Shown: piece by piece, positions 26,679 to 34,859 of the stretch
Position numbering within the stretch: the first letter of the stretch is position 1
How the letters are laid out: every line of letters begins with the position of its first letter
Source of the DNA: Pararhizobium sp.
GTDB taxonomy: Bacteria; Pseudomonadota; Alphaproteobacteria; Rhizobiales; Rhizobiaceae
Assembly: GCA_017794825.1 (NCBI GenBank)
Contig: CP051237.1
Span: 5,753,342 to 5,817,341, forward strand
Direction: 5' to 3'
Length of the DNA stretch: 64,000 nt
Program-made: the position numbers and the translations under genes
Notes under the pieces: model-generated
Database searches by the model: none
What the model saw: only the letters and a program-made list of their open reading frames with translations
Told to the model about the DNA's origin: nothing

Positions 26679-29588
26679 ATGAGCGAACTGAAGACCATAT
26701 CCATACGCGGCGCCCGCGAGCATAATCTGAAGAATGTCGACCTCGATCTGCCCCGTAACCGACTGATCGTGATGACCGGCTTGTCCGGATCCGGCAAATC
26801 TTCACTTGCCTTCGACACGATCTACGCGGAAGGCCAGCGCCGCTATGTGGAAAGCCTCTCGGCTTACGCCCGTCAGTTTCTGGAAATGATGCAGAAACCG
26901 GATGTCGATCAGATCGACGGCCTGTCGCCGGCCATATCGATCGAGCAGAAGACGACTTCGCGAAATCCGCGTTCGACGGTGGGCACCGTCACCGAGATCT
27001 ACGACTATCTGCGCCTTCTCTTCGCGCGCGTCGGCGTGCCCTATTCGCCTGAAACTGGGTTGCCCATCGAGAGCCAGACGGTCAGCCAGATGGTCGACCG
27101 CGTCATGACGCTGGAGGAAGGCGCTCGGCTTTATATCCTGGCTCCGCTGGTGCGCGGTCGGAAGGGAGAATATCGCAAGGAACTCGCCGAGCTGATGAAG
27201 AAGGGCTTCCAGCGCGTCAAGGTTGACGGCGAGTTCTACGAAATCGCGGATGTTCCGGCTCTGGACAAGAAGTACAAGCATGACATCGACGTGGTGGTCG
27301 ACCGCGTCGTCGTGCGCGACGATCTGCCCACCCGGCTTGCGGACAGCCTGGAAACATGCCTGTCGATTTCCGATGGCCTCGCGATCGCGGAATTTGCCGA
27401 TCGGCCGATCGAAAACGCCGGTGAAGGCGCCAACAAGTCGAAAAACGAAACCCATGAGCGGCTGGTTTTCTCGGAAAAGTTCGCCTGCCCGGTTTCCGGC
27501 TTCACGATACCCGAGATCGAGCCACGGCTGTTTTCCTTCAACAATCCGTTCGGCGCCTGTCCGACCTGTGACGGACTTGGCACGCAGCAGAAGATCGACA
27601 CGACGCTGGTCATACCGGAGCCTGGACGGACCTTGCGTGACGGCGCGATCGCTCCCTGGTCGAAATCGACTTCTCCCTACTACACCCAGACGCTGGAGGC
27701 GCTCGGCTGGCATTTCGACTTCAAGCTCGGCGCGCGCTGGAACGAACTTCCTGAAGCCGCGCAGCAGGCCATTCTCTACGGGACGGATGACAAGATCGAA
27801 TTCCGCTACGACGACGGCCTCCGCTCCTACAAGACGACGAAAACATTCGAGGGGATCATCCCCAATCTGGAGCGACGCTGGAAGGAAACAGACTCCGCAT
27901 GGTCGCGGGAAGAGATAGAGCGCTACATGACTGCGGCTCCCTGCCCCGCTTGCTCCGGCTACCGTCTCAAGCCGGAAGCGTTGGCCGTCAAGATCGGCGG
28001 GTTGCATGTTGGCGAAGTTACGGCGTTCTCAATCCGCGACGCCGGACGCTGGTTCGAGGAACTTCCCGAATCCCTCAACGACAAACAGAACGAGATAGCA
28101 GTACGGATCTTGAAGGAAATCCGCGACCGGTTAAAATTCCTCAATGATGTCGGGCTGGACTATCTGACGCTTGCCCGCAATTCCGGCACGCTTTCCGGCG
28201 GGGAAAGCCAGCGCATTCGACTGGCTTCTCAGATTGGATCGGGTCTGACTGGCGTGCTCTATGTCCTGGACGAACCATCCATCGGCCTGCACCAACGCGA
28301 CAATGCGCGCCTTCTCGATACGCTGAAACGCCTGCGTGACATTGGCAACACTGTCATCGTGGTCGAGCATGATGAAGACGCCATTCTCACGGCCGACTAT
28401 GTCGTGGATATTGGTCCGGCAGCCGGAATTCACGGTGGCGAGATCATCGCCCAGGGAACGCCGGGCGAAATTATGGCCTCACCGAAATCGTTGACCGGCC
28501 AGTATCTCTCCGGAAAGATGGAGGTGGCCGTGCCTTCCGAGCGCCGCAAGGCGAACAGGAAGCGGATGCTTTCCGTCGTCGGCGCCACCGGAAACAATCT
28601 CAAAAATGTCTCAGCCGACATTCCCCTCGGCCTGTTCACCTGCGTGACGGGCGTTTCTGGCGGCGGCAAATCGACTTTTCTCATAGAGACGCTCTACAAG
28701 GCCGCGGCGCGTCGGGTCATGGGCGCGCGGGAGAACCCTGCCCCGCATGAACGGATCGACGGACTGCAGAACATCGACAAAGTCATCGACATCGACCAGT
28801 CTCCGATCGGCCGCACGCCTCGATCCAATCCGGCCACTTATACCGGCGCTTTTACGCCCATACGCGACTGGTTCGCCGGTTTGCCGGAATCAAAGGCCCG
28901 CGGATATCAGCCAGGCCGGTTCTCCTTCAACGTAAAGGGCGGTCGCTGCGAGGCCTGCCAGGGCGACGGCGTCATCAAGATCGAAATGCATTTTCTGCCG
29001 GATGTCTACGTCACGTGCGATGTGTGTCACGGCAAGAGATACAATCGCGAAACGCTGGAAGTCACCTTCCGCAGCAAGTCGATCGCCGATGTTCTGGAAA
29101 TGACCGTCGAGGAAGGCTGCGAGTTCTTTTCGGCGGTGCCAGCCGTTCGCGACAAGCTGCAGACCCTGAAACGGGTCGGACTCGGCTACATCAAAGTTGG
29201 CCAGCAGGCAACAACGCTGTCGGGCGGCGAAGCGCAACGGGTCAAACTCGCCAAGGAACTGTCCAAGCGTTCGACGGGGCGTACGTTATACATTCTCGAC
29301 GAGCCGACGACCGGCCTGCATTTTCATGATGTCGCCAAGCTCCTCGACGTGCTTCACGAAATTGTCGATCAGGGCAATTCGGTCGTCGTGATCGAGCATA
29401 ATCTGGAAGTCATCAAGACCGCTGACCATGTCATCGACCTTGGACCGGAGGGCGGCGACGGCGGCGGAGAAATCATTGCAACGGGAACGCCGGAAGACAT
29501 CGTTCTCGAATCCCGTTCCTACACGGGGCAATTCCTTAAAGAACTACTCGAGCGGCGGCCCGGCAAGGACATCGAAGCCGCTGAATAA
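26679..29588 (+). CDS. uvrA: UvrABC excinuclease subunit A
   Basis: A 969-residue damage-recognition ATPase of nucleotide excision repair. Two ABC modules are seen: Walker A GLSGSGKSSLAF near residue 35 and GVSGGGKSTF in the second half; signatures LSGGESQRIRLA and LSGGEAQRVKLA; Walker B VLDEPSIGL and ILDEPTTGL. The second zinc module has CEAC and CDVC. The first zinc module has only three Cys: Cys270, Ser273 (CPVS), Cys294 and Cys297. ATG 26679 begins the conserved MSELKTISIRGAREHNLKNV start; the frame is open further upstream but this is not conserved. Confidence 0.97.
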   Translation: MSELKTISIRGAREHNLKNVDLDLPRNRLIVMTGLSGSGKSSLAFDTIYAEGQRRYVESLSAYARQFLEMMQKPDVDQIDGLSPAISIEQKTTSRNPRSTVGTVTEIYDYLRLLFARVGVPYSPETGLPIESQTVSQMVDRVMTLEEGARLYILAPLVRGRKGEYRKELAELMKKGFQRVKVDGEFYEIADVPALDKKYKHDIDVVVDRVVVRDDLPTRLADSLETCLSISDGLAIAEFADRPIENAGEGANKSKNETHERLVFSEKFACPVSGFTIPEIEPRLFSFNNPFGACPTCDGLGTQQKIDTTLVIPEPGRTLRDGAIAPWSKSTSPYYTQTLEALGWHFDFKLGARWNELPEAAQQAILYGTDDKIEFRYDDGLRSYKTTKTFEGIIPNLERRWKETDSAWSREEIERYMTAAPCPACSGYRLKPEALAVKIGGLHVGEVTAFSIRDAGRWFEELPESLNDKQNEIAVRILKEIRDRLKFLNDVGLDYLTLARNSGTLSGGESQRIRLASQIGSGLTGVLYVLDEPSIGLHQRDNARLLDTLKRLRDIGNTVIVVEHDEDAILTADYVVDIGPAAGIHGGEIIAQGTPGEIMASPKSLTGQYLSGKMEVAVPSERRKANRKRMLSVVGATGNNLKNVSADIPLGLFTCVTGVSGGGKSTFLIETLYKAAARRVMGARENPAPHERIDGLQNIDKVIDIDQSPIGRTPRSNPATYTGAFTPIRDWFAGLPESKARGYQPGRFSFNVKGGRCEACQGDGVIKIEMHFLPDVYVTCDVCHGKRYNRETLEVTFRSKSIADVLEMTVEEGCEFFSAVPAVRDKLQTLKRVGLGYIKVGQQATTLSGGEAQRVKLAKELSKRSTGRTLYILDEPTTGLHFHDVAKLLDVLHEIVDQGNSVVVIEHNLEVIKTADHVIDLGPEGGDGGGEIIATGTPEDIVLESRSYTGQFLKELLERRPGKDIEAAE

Positions 29589-29611
29589 CTGATACTGCCC
29601 TGGAGGTTACA

Positions 29612-30409
29612 ATGGCGAAGAACGGCGTCATCCGCACGGGTATCGGAGGCTGGACCTTCGAGCCATGGCGCGGGACTTTCTATCCCGCAGATCTGCGGCA
29701 GAAGGACGAACTCAACTACGCGAGCCGCAAGCTCGGAACTATCGAGATAAACGGCACCTATTACGGATCGCAAAAGCCGAAAGCATTCGCAAAATGGGCG
29801 GCCGATGTTCCTGAAGGCTTTGTGTTCTCGGTCAAGGGCATACGATATGTCTCGAACCGAAAGGTGCTGGCGGAATCCGGCGAGTCTCTCGAAAAATTCC
29901 TGAACTCGGGCGTCACCGAACTCGGCGACAGCCTCGGTCCGATCCTCTGGCAGTTTGCCCCGACCAAGAAATTCGATCCGGATGATTTCGGCGCGTTTCT
30001 CGCCATGCTGCCCGATGAATGGAAGGGGGTGCGGTTGAAACACGCCGTCGAAGTCCGTCACCCCAGCTTCTCGACGCCCGAATACGCCGAACTTTGCTCG
30101 CGATACGGTGTCGCGAATGTCTATGCCGACCACTTTACCTACCCGGAAATCGCCGACGTGACCGCGCCCTTCGTCTATGCGCGGCTGCAGAAAGGCGATG
30201 ACGCGATTCCCACGGCTTACGAGGAAATCCAGATCGACGAATGGGCGCAGCGCGCGAGGCAGTGGGCTTCAGGCGAAGCGCCGTCCGACCTTCCCTGCGC
30301 CGCAGTTCCACAGTCGGACGGTGAAGCGCGGGATGTCTATATCTATTTCATTCATGAGGGTAAGGTGAATGCGCCGCAAGCCGCTTTGGCTCTTGCTGAT
30401 CGTGTTTAG
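29612..30409 (+). CDS. DUF72 domain protein (YecE-like)
   Basis: A 265-residue protein of the DUF72 TIM-barrel family: RTGIGGWTFEPWRGTFYP at the N-terminus, IEINGTYYGSQKPKAFAKWA, FVFSVKGIRYVSNRK, and LGPILWQFAPTKKF. The function is not established. TGGAGG precedes the ATG, and it lies 23 bases after uvrA in the same direction, so the genes may be cotranscribed. The last third has VYIYFIHEGKVNAPQAAL. Confidence 0.9.
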   Translation: MAKNGVIRTGIGGWTFEPWRGTFYPADLRQKDELNYASRKLGTIEINGTYYGSQKPKAFAKWAADVPEGFVFSVKGIRYVSNRKVLAESGESLEKFLNSGVTELGDSLGPILWQFAPTKKFDPDDFGAFLAMLPDEWKGVRLKHAVEVRHPSFSTPEYAELCSRYGVANVYADHFTYPEIADVTAPFVYARLQKGDDAIPTAYEEIQIDEWAQRARQWASGEAPSDLPCAAVPQSDGEARDVYIYFIHEGKVNAPQAALALADRV

Positions 30410-30421
30410 ACAGGTATCTGG

Positions 30422-30718
30422 ATGAAGACCGCAGAAGATTGTCGGACGATGGAGGATATACGCGTCGAGATCGACCGGCTCGACCGCGATTTGATGAACC
30501 TGCTCGCCGAACGTTCAGCCTATGTCGATCGCGCCGCCGACATCAAACGCGGCACGGGAGAAGCGCCGGACACCCAGTGGCGTGTAAAGGAAGTGATCGA
30601 TAACGCGCGGCGTAATGCATCCGACAACGGACTTCATCCGGATTTCGGGGAAGCGCTCTGGCGGCAGCTTCTGGAACTTTCGATCAGTCGGGAAACCGAT
30701 CGCTTCAATCAGGGTTAG
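30422..30718 (+). CDS. AroQ-class chorismate mutase, PchB-like
   Basis: A 98-residue all-helical protein. Active-site residues of the AroQ fold are in place: Arg14, Arg31 and Lys42 (numbering equal to Pseudomonas PchB), and Glu91 where PchB and E. coli chorismate mutase have Gln. The start MKTAEDC and segments DIRVEIDRLDRD and NGLHPDF are close to PchB, the isochorismate pyruvate lyase, which has chorismate mutase side activity. No siderophore genes are nearby, so conversion of chorismate to prephenate for Phe/Tyr synthesis is the simpler assumption. It follows the DUF72 gene by 12 bases. Confidence 0.82.
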   Translation: MKTAEDCRTMEDIRVEIDRLDRDLMNLLAERSAYVDRAADIKRGTGEAPDTQWRVKEVIDNARRNASDNGLHPDFGEALWRQLLELSISRETDRFNQG

Positions 30719-31049
30719 GCGGATAATGAACGGCCAGCCAGACTGTTGGCGGACTGTCTTGCGTCCAGGTGACCCGGTGGCGGCAATGGGCAGGTAAGAG
30801 CAGCCAGTCGCCTGCGTACAGGTCACGTTCGCTTCCTTCTCCCTCGACCAGCAGTCGCGCCGCGCCTGACACGACCATCACCCATTCGTCACGCTCCTGA
30901 TCGTACCATTCGTCTTCCGGGGTCGCCTGCCCTGTCGAAACGATACGCTCGATCAGGACGTCTCCTCCGCCCGAAAGTCGCTCGAAAATCTCTTCGTCTA
31001 TCGGTTTGGCCGGTAATGCAGCGCCGATGTTTCCCATGGAAATCGTCAT
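30705..31049 (-). CDS. Cupin-domain protein
   Basis: A 114-residue small cupin. The barrel motifs are visible as DEWYDQERDEWVMVVSGAARL (in part DEWVMVVSGAARLLVEG) and DWLLLPAHCRHRVTWTQ with a conserved His pair that can bind a metal. The substrate is unknown. ATG 31049 was preferred to longer frames because the conserved part begins soon after it. It follows the NAD(P)HX repair gene by five bases and may share its transcript. The 3' end overlaps the convergent chorismate mutase gene by 14 bases. Confidence 0.8.
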   Translation of the reverse strand: MTISMGNIGAALPAKPIDEEIFERLSGGGDVLIERIVSTGQATPEDEWYDQERDEWVMVVSGAARLLVEGEGSERDLYAGDWLLLPAHCRHRVTWTQDSPPTVWLAVHYPPNPD

Positions 31050-31054
31050 CAATA

Positions 31055-32548
31055 TCAATTCTCCTGAAATGAGGAAAAGGCAGGAAGGTTGCTGGCGAGG
31101 TCTTCCGCAATCAACCCCTCGCCTGCGTGGTTGGCGGCTTCTCCGTGCAGCCAGGCTGCGGCGCAAGCCGCCTCAAACCCGGGCATGCCCTGAGCAACAA
31201 GGCCGCCGAGCAGCCCAGCCAGGGTGTCGCCCGATCCGGCCGTGGCGAGCCATGGCGGAGCGTTGTCGCAGATCACAGCCCGGCCTGACGGATCGGCTAT
31301 CACCGTATCGGCGCCCTTGTATATGATGACGGCCCCGCTCTTCCTGGCGGCGGATCGCGCCTGCTCCACCTTGGAGCGCGCTTCATCGGACGCGATTTGC
31401 GGAAACAGCCGCGCAAACTCACCCTGATGCGGCGTCAGAAACAGATTGGCGCCCTGATTGGCGGCTGCCTCGGCGAGACGATCACAAAAACCTGCGAAGG
31501 AAGAAATTCCGTCTGCGTCGAGCACGAGAGCGCGGCCTGCTGCGATAATGCGTTCAGCAAAATCCCGCGCCTTTTCTCCCACCCCAAATCCGGGCCCGAG
31601 AACGAAACTGTTGAACCGCGTGTCCTGTAGGAGGCTTGCAAGATCAGTCCCTGTCTCGATTGTTGTCAGCATGATCGATGTCAGATGCGCAGCATTAGCC
31701 GCGTTCGCAGAGGCTGGCGAAAGGACAGTCACAAGACCTGCCCCCACGCGCAGTCCCGCCATTGCAGCCAGTCGGGCGGCGCCTGTCTGGCCATAGCCGC
31801 CGCTGAAAACACCAAGATGTCCGCGTGTATATTTGTGGGAATTCGCGACGAGCCGCGGCAGGGCGTCTCTCCACAGCGCGGGCCTGTTCAGCCATAGACC
31901 TTCCGCCTCTGCTTCGATGCAACGGGCCGGAATGCCGATATCGGCAATTTCCAGTTCACCGCATAGTTCGCGTCCGGGAAGGAGAAAATGTCCGGGCTTG
32001 GGCGCCGCGAATGTGATTGTGCGGTTCGCCCTGAAAGCCGCTCCCCTTACGCGTCCGCTCTCCCCAGAGAGACCGGAAGGCAAGTCCGCGGCAATGACCG
32101 GAATGTCGGACGCGTTGACGGCGGCGATGATGCGCGCCGCGTCACCTTCTACATCGCGCTGCAGACCGGCGCCGAACAATGCGTCGACAACAACGCGCCC
32201 ATTGGTCGGGACATAATCCTCCAGAGGGAGGATTTCATCGTCCCAGTCGTCCCTTGCGCGCGCGGCGTCACCGGTGAGTTTCGCGGGATTGCCCAAGCTG
32301 TAACAGGCGACCGACATGCCCGATGACCGCAGCATGTTTGCAGCAACGTACCCGTCTCCGCCATTGTTGCCGGGACCGCACAAAACATCGACGCCCGAAG
32401 CATCGCCATAGTGGCGCAGCAGAGACGCCGCAATCGCGGAACCGGCCATAGTCATCAGACCATATCCGACAATTCCGGAGTCGATTGCGCGCCTGTCCAT
32501 CCGACCCATCGCAACCGGCGTGACGACTGGTTGTAAGACAGATCTCAT
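31055..32548 (-). CDS. nnr: Bifunctional NAD(P)HX epimerase / ADP-dependent dehydratase
   Basis: A 497-residue fusion repairing hydrated NADH and NADPH. The N-terminal epimerase half (YjeF_N, residues about 1-215) has VLCGPGNNGGDGYVAA; the C-terminal dehydratase half (about 230-495, ribokinase-like) has VFSGGYGQTGAARLAA, LVLDADGISSF, TPHQGEFARLFP and TAGSGDTLAGLLGG. ATG 32548 starts right before the conserved region; the frame extends further. The gene is divergent from glnB. Confidence 0.92.
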   Translation of the reverse strand: MRSVLQPVVTPVAMGRMDRRAIDSGIVGYGLMTMAGSAIAASLLRHYGDASGVDVLCGPGNNGGDGYVAANMLRSSGMSVACYSLGNPAKLTGDAARARDDWDDEILPLEDYVPTNGRVVVDALFGAGLQRDVEGDAARIIAAVNASDIPVIAADLPSGLSGESGRVRGAAFRANRTITFAAPKPGHFLLPGRELCGELEIADIGIPARCIEAEAEGLWLNRPALWRDALPRLVANSHKYTRGHLGVFSGGYGQTGAARLAAMAGLRVGAGLVTVLSPASANAANAAHLTSIMLTTIETGTDLASLLQDTRFNSFVLGPGFGVGEKARDFAERIIAAGRALVLDADGISSFAGFCDRLAEAAANQGANLFLTPHQGEFARLFPQIASDEARSKVEQARSAARKSGAVIIYKGADTVIADPSGRAVICDNAPPWLATAGSGDTLAGLLGGLVAQGMPGFEAACAAAWLHGEAANHAGEGLIAEDLASNLPAFSSFQEN

Positions 32549-32667
32549 CTCACCCTTGTTCCCTCGGATTCGGTCCAGTGTTCTTCTGAATAGACACCAG
32601 CGGGATAATCTCTTCAATCGAATAAAGCCCGTCGAATTTCAACGTACATGATTATATTTTATGCATT

Positions 32668-32684
32668 TGCACATAATTAATGCA
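32668..32684. promoter_or_regulatory. Possible NtrC binding site
   Basis: TGCACATAATTAATGCA matches 9 of the 12 fixed positions of the NtrC consensus TGCACC-N5-GGTGCA. It lies about 150 bases upstream of the sigma-54 element, the usual distance for an enhancer. Confidence 0.45.
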
Positions 32685-32834
32685 GTGGCCATTGTCCTAT
32701 TTCTTGGAGTGGCTTAGCCTGAAAGTGTGAAACCGGATGCAGATGTCAGGTCATTGGGTCCAGTCCTCCCCAAACCACGGCAACGAAGGCGGCAAAGCCC
32801 TTCGGCGTTGTTATTTTTGAATGGATGGTTCCAG

Positions 32835-32851
32835 TTGGCACGGCTTATGCA
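32835..32851 (+). promoter_or_regulatory. Sigma-54 promoter of glnB-glnA
   Basis: TTGGCACGGCTTATGCA fits the sigma-54 consensus YTGGCACGRNNNTTGCW at 16 of 17 positions, with GG at -24 and GC at -12. The glnB start follows 79 bases downstream. The 381-base gap between nnr and glnB holds this element and the possible NtrC site and no gene that I can support. Confidence 0.85.
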
Positions 32852-32929
32852 TTCGGCTGGTGAGGTGGAGGCAAATCCGAAAAGACAGGATTTCATTCGC
32901 TTAGAAAATCAAGCAGCGAGACATTTCTG

Positions 32930-33268
32930 ATGAAGAAGATCGAAGCAATAATAAAGCCTTTCAAGCTCGATGAAGTCAAAGAAGCGCTTCAGGAAGTCGG
33001 GCTGCAGGGCATAACCGTGACGGAGGCAAAAGGTTTTGGCCGGCAGAAGGGCCACACTGAACTTTATCGCGGGGCGGAATACGTCGTAGACTTCCTGCCG
33101 AAGGTCAAGGTCGAGGTCGTCCTTTCCGACGAAACAGTCGATGCGGCTATTGAAGCCATTCGCAATGCGGCGCAGACCGGTCGTATTGGCGATGGCAAGA
33201 TTTTCGTTTCCAATGTAGAGGAAGTCATCCGTATCAGAACTGGCGAAACCGGCAACGACGCCATCTGA
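32930..33268 (+). CDS. glnB: Nitrogen regulatory protein P-II
   Basis: A 112-residue PII trimer subunit sensing 2-oxoglutarate and ATP/ADP. It has the T-loop with uridylylation site Tyr51 in ELYRGAEYVVDFLPK and the B-loop TGRIGDGKIFV. It starts MKKIEAIIKPFKLDEVKEAL. Directly upstream of glnA and behind a sigma-54 promoter, it is the GlnB and not GlnK type (GlnK is usually next to amtB). It controls NtrB and GlnE activity. Confidence 0.97.
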   Translation: MKKIEAIIKPFKLDEVKEALQEVGLQGITVTEAKGFGRQKGHTELYRGAEYVVDFLPKVKVEVVLSDETVDAAIEAIRNAAQTGRIGDGKIFVSNVEEVIRIRTGETGNDAI

Positions 33269-33327
33269 ATCGCACCGTTGCAAACCGGTGCAAAACTGCA
33301 AACCATCTCTGAAATGAGGAAGTATAC

Positions 33328-34737
33328 ATGACAACTGCTTCAGATATTCTCAAGCAAATCAAGGACAACGACGTCAAATTCGTCGACATCCGCTTCACCG
33401 ACCCGCGCGGCAAGATGCAGCACGTCACCATGGATGTCGGCGTAGTCGACGAGGACATGTTTGCTGACGGCATCATGTTCGACGGATCGTCCATTGCCGG
33501 TTGGAAGGCGATCAATGAGTCCGACATGGTGTTGATGCCCGATACGGACACTGTTCACACGGATCCGTTCTTCGCACAGTCCACTCTCGCCATCATGTGC
33601 GACGTTCTCGACCCGATCACGGGCGAGCCCTACGACCGCGATCCGCGCAGCACGTCCAAAAAGGCAGAAGCCTATGTCAACGCATCGGGAATAGGCGACA
33701 CGATCTATGTCGGTCCGGAAGCAGAGTTCTTCGTCTTCGACGACGTTCGCTTCTCCGTCGATCCATACGACACGGGTTTCAAGCTTGACAGTTCCGAGCT
33801 TCCGTCGAACACCGGATCCGAATACGAAGTGGGCAACCTCGGCCACCGTCCGCGCACCAAGGGCGGCTATTTCCCGGTTCCTCCGGTCGACAGCGCTCAG
33901 GACATGCGTTCCGAAATGCTGACCGTCATGTCGGAAATGGGCGTCACTGTTGAAAAGCACCACCACGAAGTGGCCGCCGCCCAGCACGAACTTGGTCTGA
34001 TGTTCGACACCATGACCCGCAACGCCGACAAGATGCAGATCTACAAGTATGTGGTCCATCAGGTAGCAAATGCTTACGGCAAGACGGCGACCTTCATGCC
34101 GAAGCCGGTCTATGGCGACAACGGCACGGGCATGCACGTCCACCAGTCCATCTGGAAAGACGGCAAGCCGACCTTCGCCGGTGACGAATATGCAGGCCTG
34201 TCGGAAAGCTGCCTTTACTACATCGGCGGCATCATCAAGCACGCCAAGGCGCTGAACGCCTTCACCAATCCGTCGACAAACTCCTACAAGCGTCTGGTTC
34301 CGGGCTTTGAAGCTCCGGTTCTGCTCGCCTATTCGGCGCGCAACCGTTCGGCGTCCTGCCGTATTCCGTTCGGCAACTCGCCGAAGTCGAAGCGTGTGGA
34401 AGTTCGTTTCCCTGATCCGACGGCAAACCCGTACCTCGCTTTCTCCGCCATGCTGATGGCAGGCGTCGACGGCATCAAGAACAAGATCCATCCTGGCGAC
34501 GCCATGGACAAGGACCTTTACGACCTGCCGCCGGAAGAACTGAAGGAAATTCCGACCGTATCGGCGTCGCTCCGCGAAGCGCTTGGAGCTCTCGAAGCCG
34601 ACTACGAGTTCCTGACGGCTGGCGGCGTGTTCCTGCAGGATCAGATCGAAGCCTATATCGATCTGAAGATGGAAGAAGTCATCCGTTTCGAACATACGCC
34701 GCACCCGGTCGAGTTCGACATGTACTACTCATACTGA
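33328..34737 (+). CDS. glnA: Glutamine synthetase type I
   Basis: A 469-residue GSI forming a dodecamer that makes glutamine from glutamate, ammonia and ATP. Motifs include MFDGSSIAGWKAINESDM, PEAEFFVFD, GDNGTGMHVHQS and the adenylylation loop KDLYDLPPEE with Tyr398, so it is under GlnE control. A GAGGA site precedes the ATG. It is 59 bases downstream of glnB and ends at a strong terminator. Confidence 0.98.
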   Translation: MTTASDILKQIKDNDVKFVDIRFTDPRGKMQHVTMDVGVVDEDMFADGIMFDGSSIAGWKAINESDMVLMPDTDTVHTDPFFAQSTLAIMCDVLDPITGEPYDRDPRSTSKKAEAYVNASGIGDTIYVGPEAEFFVFDDVRFSVDPYDTGFKLDSSELPSNTGSEYEVGNLGHRPRTKGGYFPVPPVDSAQDMRSEMLTVMSEMGVTVEKHHHEVAAAQHELGLMFDTMTRNADKMQIYKYVVHQVANAYGKTATFMPKPVYGDNGTGMHVHQSIWKDGKPTFAGDEYAGLSESCLYYIGGIIKHAKALNAFTNPSTNSYKRLVPGFEAPVLLAYSARNRSASCRIPFGNSPKSKRVEVRFPDPTANPYLAFSAMLMAGVDGIKNKIHPGDAMDKDLYDLPPEELKEIPTVSASLREALGALEADYEFLTAGGVFLQDQIEAYIDLKMEEVIRFEHTPHPVEFDMYYSY

Positions 34738-34756
34738 CGGCGTTTATCCCTCAGTC

Positions 34757-34790
34757 AAGAAGCCGGGCCTCGCGCCCGGCTTCTTTTATT
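34757..34790 (+). terminator. Terminator after glnA
   Basis: AAGAAGCCGGGC and GCCCGGCTTCTT pair over 12 bases around CTCGC, followed by a TTATTTTAT run. T residues on the other strand suggest it also stops the convergent putrescine operon. Confidence 0.9.
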
Positions 34791-34859
34791 TTATATCTTT
34801 ATTATTCGAATGATATCAGATGCTTGTGTATATCGCCTGATAAAATGATTCAGGCCATA

